Assembly (NCBI GenBank): GCA_009602725.1
Contig: WELB01000009.1
Location: 142,171 to 206,170, forward strand
Direction: 5' to 3'
Origin: Spirogloea muscicola
Taxonomy: Eukaryota; Streptophyta; Zygnematophyceae; Spirogloeales; Spirogloeaceae
Length of the DNA stretch: 64,000 nucleotides
The notes beneath the pieces were generated by a model. That model saw nothing but the letters and a program-made list of their open reading frames with translations, ran no database searches and was not told where the DNA came from. The translations under genes were made by a program, and so were the position numbers. Numbering within the stretch: position 1 is the first letter of the stretch; each line of letters opens with the position of its first letter. This document shows positions 59,098 to 64,000 of this stretch, one piece after another.

Positions 59098-59140
59098 CTT
59101 GTCCATTCCTTTTGGGCTGGCTTCTCCCAGCCACCAGTCA
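59098..59140 (-). repeat. R1 copy (partial)
   Basis: Contains CTTGTCCATTCCTTTTGGGC, TGGCTTCTCCCAGCC and ACCAGTCAATTCGGCC. The right part also occurs at 31960-31985 and, inverted, at 61948-61975. Confidence 0.75.
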
Positions 59141-59534
59141 ATTCGGCCGCGCTTTGCTGAATGGACTCTGCTGAATGGACGAGCGTGGTTATTGAGAGGA
59201 GGAGCTGCTTCCGGGGGATCTCCTGAAGCAGCGGAGGGGGCCCCACCCAGTTGCGATCCGGGAGCACGCGCCGCACGAGAAGTCAGCGTGACGGCGCCGG
59301 CTGGCGCTTCGGATTGCGGCCAAGTGGCCAGTGCACGTGACGGGCCTCTCGTGGCTGCCGCGTGCTCCCACGACCGTTGCTAAGGGATCAGGCCTGCCCG
59401 TGTGGCCGTCTCTGCCACGTGGCACAGCTCAAGCCCCCAGTGGGTTGGCCCCCCCCGCTAAAAAGTTTCTCTTCTCCGACTGTGCCAGGTTGGGCGACAC
59501 ATCATGCGGAGAGGAAGAAAAGAAAAGGGAGAAG

Positions 59535-59585
59535 TGCTCGCCCATAGAGACGAAGGGCTGGCAAGGCCAGCCCAAAAACAATGGA
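59535..59585 (+). repeat. R1 copy
   Basis: Reads GTGCTCGCCCATAGAGACGA, AGGGCTGGCAAGGCCAGCCC and AAAAACAATGGACAG. The hairpin is GGGCTGG-CAAGG-CCAGCCC. Confidence 0.85.
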
Positions 59586-59605
59586 CAGTGTCTGAAGCCG
59601 AAGAA

Positions 59606-59762
59606 AGAAGAAGAAGGGCTCGCCCATTGAGAATATGGGCTGGAACAGCCAGCCCAAAAAAGAATGAACAGAGTACAAGAAGAGGGGGGGGGGAAGCCAG
59701 GCGAAGCCCTAAGGCGAAGCAGCAGAAATGACAAGCACACAAGAAAAAACAAAGCAGCTACT
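59606..59762 (+). repeat. R1 type copy (b), full length
   Basis: The first 110 bp duplicate 58767-58875. The copy then continues through ACAAGCACACAAG to AAACAAAGCAGCTACTAA, giving the longest R1 unit in the window. Confidence 0.95.
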
Positions 59763-60150
59763 AACCACTCAGTAACCCCTGCTAAGCAGGCGCAGGTCGG
59801 AGAGGCTATGCTCCTGGAAGAAAGGATTTCGTGTATTTGAAACAATCGAAGGCCAGTATGGCCAAGTACAGAGGTAAGCACATCTTATGACGTAGCAGCT
59901 AGCATCTAGCAGCTACTGGAGCTGCTAGTGGAGTGAGGCAGCAGCTGTGCCAGGAGGAATGGAGGGGTGGGGGGGAGAAGAGGGCTGGAAGTGCCACGAT
60001 TGGGGCCTTGACATCCTGTCCTGCTGGAGCTGCTAGAGGAGGAGTGAGGCAGCATCCATAGCAGGAGGGATGGGGGGGTGGGGAAGGATGGCCGGAAGTG
60101 CCGATGAGGGTCTTGTCGACCTGGCCTGGCAGCAGTGGCAGGATGAGGGA

Positions 60151-61033
60151 NNNNNNNNNNNNNNNNNNNNNNNNNNNNNNNNNNNNNNNNNNNNNNNNNN
60201 NNNNNNNNNNNNNNNNNNNNNNNNNNNNNNNNNNNNNNNNNNNNNNNNNNNNNNNNNNNNNNNNNNNNNNNNNNNNNNNNNNNNNNNNNNNNNNNNNNNN
60301 NNNNNNNNNNNNNNNNNNNNNNNNNNNNNNNNNNNNNNNNNNNNNNNNNNNNNNNNNNNNNNNNNNNNNNNNNNNNNNNNNNNNNNNNNNNNNNNNNNNN
60401 NNNNNNNNNNNNNNNNNNNNNNNNNNNNNNNNNNNNNNNNNNNNNNNNNNNNNNNNNNNNNNNNNNNNNNNNNNNNNNNNNNNNNNNNNNNNNNNNNNNN
60501 NNNNNNNNNNNNNNNNNNNNNNNNNNNNNNNNNNNNNNNNNNNNNNNNNNNNNNNNNNNNNNNNNNNNNNNNNNNNNNNNNNNNNNNNNNNNNNNNNNNN
60601 NNNNNNNNNNNNNNNNNNNNNNNNNNNNNNNNNNNNNNNNNNNNNNNNNNNNNNNNNNNNNNNNNNNNNNNNNNNNNNNNNNNNNNNNNNNNNNNNNNNN
60701 NNNNNNNNNNNNNNNNNNNNNNNNNNNNNNNNNNNNNNNNNNNNNNNNNNNNNNNNNNNNNNNNNNNNNNNNNNNNNNNNNNNNNNNNNNNNNNNNNNNN
60801 NNNNNNNNNNNNNNNNNNNNNNNNNNNNNNNNNNNNNNNNNNNNNNNNNNNNNNNNNNNNNNNNNNNNNNNNNNNNNNNNNNNNNNNNNNNNNNNNNNNN
60901 NNNNNNNNNNNNNNNNNNNNNNNNNNNNNNNNNNNNNNNNNNNNNNNNNNNNNNNNNNNNNNNNNNNNNNNNNNNNNNNNNNNNNNNNNNNNNNNNNNNN
61001 NNNNNNNNNNNNNNNNNNNNNNNNNNNNNNNNN
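60151..61033. other. Assembly gap (883 N)
   Basis: Unresolved bases. The left edge has repeated GAGCTGCTAG/AGGAGGAATGG blocks, and the right edge begins with CGG/CCG-rich sequence at 61034-61066. Confidence 0.95.
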
Positions 61034-61197
61034 GTCGCCGCCGGCGGCGGCGACGGCGGCGGCGCGAGCGGCGGGCGCGGGCGCCCAACGGTCGGGAGCG
61101 GGGGGGGCGGCGCGCGCTTCCGCTGGAAAGAAGAAAGAGGTGCTGGAAGAGAGAGAGAGAAGGCGCGCTGGAAAAGGACTACACTACCAAACAAGAC

Positions 61198-61280
61198 GAG
61201 AGAAGGCGCGCGGGGCGCATGAAATGAAAGGGAGGCCAATTCAAGCCAGTACATTGATCAGGCGAAGGCTACTGCAGACT
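61198..61280 (+). repeat. R2 copy, left arm of a larger inverted pair
   Basis: Contains GAGAGAAGGCGCGCGGGGCG, CATGAAATGAAAGGGAGGCC and AATTCAAGCCAGTACATTGA. An inverted copy lies at 61875-61935. The LINE-type remnant lies between them. Confidence 0.85.
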
Positions 61281-61500
61281 AAACAAGGCTAAATGTACCT
61301 AAAGTAAGGTGCCTAAGGTGACATCAATACCCACGGGTGAGCACAAACAAATCTGACAAGCTAACTTGGGCAGCTGGAGCGCCGCCACGAAAGCCGGAGG
61401 CCTGACTTAGAGCCCTGCACGTTGATGAAGAGCCAATGCTTGCGAGCGCTGCAAACTAAGCGAGAGCCGCATTCTGTACTAAAGAAGGAGAGGCACTATA

Positions 61501-61755
61501 ATGACCACCCCCGGGGCGACGGGCGACCACTTCTTCCCATGCGCCATGGACATATACGGCGGCTATGGAACGAAGTGGTCTGCCCTCCTCCATCGCCTGG
61601 CACTGCATGTTGATGCCCGCCGACGTAGTCGGGCGATTAGCTTAGGCCATTCTAGCGTCCCGCAAGCCATCATTGCATGCGATAGGATGAGGCTATCATT
61701 GAGTCTGCAGCGCTCCAAGCACTCGCGATTCACCAGCGTGCTGGTCGTGCATTAG
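61501..61755 (+). pseudogene. LINE-type ORF remnant, C-terminal part
   Basis: An 84-codon frame reads DHFFPCAMDIYGGYGTKW and SALLHRLALHVDARR, then CDRMRLSLSLQRSKHS. It lines up with the remnant at 31307-31828 over the GGYGTKW/GAFGTKW and RMRL blocks. Both match the part after the RT domain of algal non-LTR retrotransposons. It sits between inverted R2 copies, so the LINE may have supplied that sequence or inserted there. Function is lost. Confidence 0.5.
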
Positions 61756-61874
61756 CCCAGGCTAATGGCTTCCGTGGTGGTGGTTTGGCTCCTCAGTATA
61801 GCTTGTCAGATATGCATGTGCTTACTCGGGGATATTAGTGTCCCCCTTAGGCAGCTCATAACCCAATTACCAGG

Positions 61875-61935
61875 ACATTTGTAAGGCTAGAATTGGCCTC
61901 CCTTCCAATTTCATGCGCACCGCGCGCCTTCTTCT
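61875..61935 (-). repeat. R2 copy, right arm
   Basis: Contains AAGGCTAGAATTGGCCTCCC and ATTTCATGCGCACCGCGCGC, then CTTCTTC. It is almost the same as 30312-30380. Confidence 0.85.
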
Positions 61936-61954
61936 CCGCTGAAAGGAAGTGCGG

Positions 61955-62010
61955 CCAGATTGACTGGTGGCTGGGAAAGGCCAGCCCAAAAGGAATGGAC
62001 AAAGGAGCCG
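61955..62010 (+). repeat. R1 copy (partial)
   Basis: Contains GATTGACTGGTGGCTGGGAA, AGGCCAGCCC and AAAAGGAATGGACAAAGG, the opposite-strand form of 59098-59140. Confidence 0.75.
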
Positions 62011-62227
62011 GACATTACTCGAAAGAGCTAACTCGGAGTGGTGGCTAAAACCCCGAGCCCTGTCGTGACACTGGGCGTCGGCAGTATGCACAGCAGCGTC
62101 TGTTTTGCGATACCAGCGTACAAATTTGGTGATGTGTAGATAGCATGCTTGCCAGGCAAACCAGCAAGAACACGGCCTTGATGTAAGTCAGGAGACTCTT
62201 CCAGTTTCCGTCATTGTGGCCCCTTCG

Positions 62228-62335
62228 ACCCTTTGTCAATCTTTTTCGGGCTGGCTTTTCACAGCCCTTGCCCCCATTGAGAGAGCCACTTCTCTTCCAG
62301 TAGAGGGCGATGGCTGGGATTGGCCAGCCCAGAGA
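62228..62335 (-). repeat. R1b copy with adjacent inverted R1 fragment
   Basis: 62228-62296 reads TCAATCTTTTTCGGGCTGGC, TTTTCACAGCCC and TTGCCCCCATTGAGAGAGCC. It is followed by an opposite R1 fragment, GATGGCTGGGATTGGCCAGC and AGAAGAACGAACAAG. Confidence 0.75.
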
Positions 62336-62368
62336 AGAACGAACAAGTTTGAAGGGGCCAGAAATTGA

Positions 62369-62484
62369 TGTGATAATCTCGCATTGAGAAGCGAGGAAGA
62401 AGACGACAGCTTAAGTGAGAGTCGCACAAGCACGGAAGCTGCATGTATGTTGGCTACTATGACGTTGTGGCTGATGGGTATGAC
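62369..62484 (+). repeat. R5 repeat copy 1
   Basis: Shares GAGAAGCGAG, ACAAGCACG and GTTGGCTACTATGA with 63131-63245 in the same order and spacing. Overall similarity looks moderate. Confidence 0.75.
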
Positions 62485-63130
62485 GACCAAACGAGGTGAT
62501 GCGGCAAGATTCACATGACTCAATGCAGAACTCAAGCACGAGCATGAAGCGTCTGCAATGTCCTCTTTGAAGAGTCTCACGCATCAGTGTAGCATAGCGC
62601 ACGAGAGGGCAAGGCCCAATGGCCAGTAACCAAGGGCGGGGCCCTAGATGCAGTCACCAAGGGGCAAGGCCCAGCTCTCTCAGCAGCTTGACGGGGCAAG
62701 ACAAAATTGCGACAGCGATGACCGCTATGTCATTCACGAGATGCTACTACTAAACCCCTCGTAGCTTGCTCACGAGCTTCTCGGTCTATCACTTGGGCTT
62801 CTCTTGAGCCGCTCGGAGGGCAGGTATGGCTTGTGCGGCAGTGCCAGGTGTAGCATGACAGAGTGAGCGTACTCCCTGACCCGCATGGACTTGATAGGTA
62901 CCGAGTTTGTAAGTCCCTTCACACCAAGCTGATGAAGTGCCTCTGTATCCACATGTGCCGCCACCTCCACGTCCTTGTTTGATCAACAACGAGGCATCAA
63001 CGAGACATGGCACGACAGCTGTCATGCCACAGCGCGTCAGCTGCCATACAACGCCATTATGCCAGATCAGCAAAGAACCAGGTAGCGTGTTATAGCTTGC
63101 ATGGCAGGCAAAACAGAAAACGGAGTTAAT

Positions 63131-63245
63131 TATAACGTTGGAAGTGAGAAGCGAGTAGAAAGACAATAGCCTGAAATAGATTGGTACAAGCACGAAACTC
63201 GTATATAAGTTGGCTACTATGAGGTTGTGACTGATGGATACTGAA
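63131..63245 (+). repeat. R5 repeat copy 2
   Basis: Contains GAAGTGAGAAGCGAGTAGAA, ACAAGCACGAAACT and TTGGCTACTATGAGGTTGTG. It is a direct repeat of 62369-62484, 762 bp away. Confidence 0.75.
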
Positions 63246-63589
63246 AGTCAGGGCTTCCCCTAAAATCAAGTGCTGGTACAGCATGACAACTTGGGCTAGA
63301 ATCTGTGAGCAGCCTACACAGAACCAATCGGCATCTCGGAATATAATGGGAAATTGGAGAAAAGCTACGAAGGTGCCACCCCTTCTGCAACTATAGCACA
63401 AAAGCATGGCGGCGGCTAGATCACATTGGTGACAAAAGAAGCAGGACAAATGATCTGAAACCCATCGTTGTAAGGGGTTAGTAGATGTGTCAAGATTACT
63501 CAGGTAATAGTAGTGATATCCCGGATATAATGATAGCAACACGGTTGCCTGAGCCATGTAGTCTGACGACATTGGAAGAGAGTCTTTCT

Positions 63590-63715
63590 CAGCTGCTTAG
63601 CTTCTTATTGTGCTTGTCTTCCTTAGTGCTTCGCCTAGCCCCCTTCTTGTACTTTGTTCATTCTTTTTTGGGCTGGCTGTTCCAGCCCATATCCCCAATG
63701 GGCGAGCCCGTTCTT
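63590..63715 (-). repeat. R1 element, near full length
   Basis: Minus-strand copy: CAGCTGCTTAGCTTC, TTAGTGCTTCGCCTAGCCCC, TTGTTCATTCTTTTTTGGGC, the hairpin and CCAATGGGCGAGCCCGTTC. It keeps both ends of the family. Confidence 0.9.
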
Positions 63716-64000
63716 CTTTCTCAAGGAGCCTAAGGTGCTTTTTGCTCTGGCTATTGGTACAGGGAACTAAGTTGCCGGCTAATTGTGGCACGATCAAAAA
63801 TCTTGCCTCTATTTACAGATGTAATGTCTGCAAGCGTGCGCGTCGAGCATAGACTGCTCTTCCATACATGATTATGCATGCTGAAATGGACTCCCGGGTG
63901 AGCTCTTTAACCTCACGCAAACTCCAGCCTGTCTTGTGCGTCAGCAGTTGCTGAAGTGCAGAACCGGTTGCTCTTGCCAACACGTCGATGAGAGCGTCAA
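63716..64000. other. Window end, nothing recognised
   Basis: No conserved frame, repeat or RNA gene is recognised in the last 285 bases. Confidence 0.5.

Larger units (their letters stand above)
57628..60150. other. Gene-free block with R1, R3 and R4 repeats
   Basis: The 3' flank of the orphan gene runs into repeats from about 58490. No host gene is recognised in 57628-58490, where frames are short and unconserved. Confidence 0.55.

Noticed and set aside
59899-61254. A 451-codon minus-strand frame and long plus-strand frames
   Set aside because: They run through the 883-bp N gap, so they have no real sequence behind them. The flanking residues are low-complexity.
1-64000. LTR elements, provirus copies, CRISPR arrays, rRNA or tRNA genes
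   Set aside because: No paired long terminal repeats, gag/pol/integrase frames, spaced direct repeats, rRNA cores or closing tRNA cloverleaf were seen.

Overview
The window looks like nuclear DNA of a green-lineage eukaryote, most likely a streptophyte (charophyte-grade) alga. Genes are dense in short GT-AG introns: 19 exons for urease and about 21 for the MurJ-like gene. Several products have plant-type architecture: a single-chain urease with UreF and UreD, a TGA-type bZIP factor with a DOG1 domain, a nuclear Ycf45/SPD1-like plastid ATPase, a CPP1/Cdf1-like plastid chaperone, a plant-type SCAMP and a mitochondrial uL24. Telomere-like TTTAGGG motifs and telo-boxes also fit a plant-lineage genome. 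Urease instead of urea amidolyase argues against most core chlorophytes. Species is inference; no marker gene is present.

Layout. 3-420 (+): end of a cysteine-rich gene with a peritrophin-A/CBM14-like domain. 1430-9838 (-): a compact cluster urease > UreF > UreD with only 97 and 121 bp between the genes. 9839-11538: divergent promoter region rich in CGG, with G-box and telo-box motifs. 11539-17782 (+): MurJ-like lipid II flippase with a transit-peptide-like first exon. 18310-22516 (-): IMP dehydrogenase, convergent with MurJ. 23633-26443 (-): TGA bZIP transcription factor. 26444-33721: an assembly gap and about 7 kb of dispersed repeats. 33722-37429 (+): Ycf45/SPD1-like AAA ATPase. 38491-42516 (+): Xaa-Pro dipeptidase. 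42981-46828 (-): SCAMP. 47486-49254 (+): mitochondrial uL24. 49662-52340 (-): CPP1-like protein. 53529-57627 (+): orphan methyltransferase-like protein. 57628-64000: a second repeat block with an 883-bp gap.

How the genes relate. The urease group forms one functional unit: the nickel enzyme splits urea, and UreF and UreD help load its active site. UreG, the GTPase of the same pathway, is not seen. MurJ, SPD1-like and CPP1-like proteins all point to plastid biogenesis, and MurJ suggests plastid peptidoglycan. The remaining genes are housekeeping.

The repeat blocks hold several short dispersed families that I do not recognise. Chief among them is R1, about 100-140 bp with a perfect hairpin core. 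R2 often occurs as inverted pairs, R3 sits in a conserved order with R1, and there are fragments of a LINE-type ORF. All three N-gaps lie next to GC-rich, mostly CGG/GCC, sequence. Exon limits were read by eye from splice sites, phase and family conservation.
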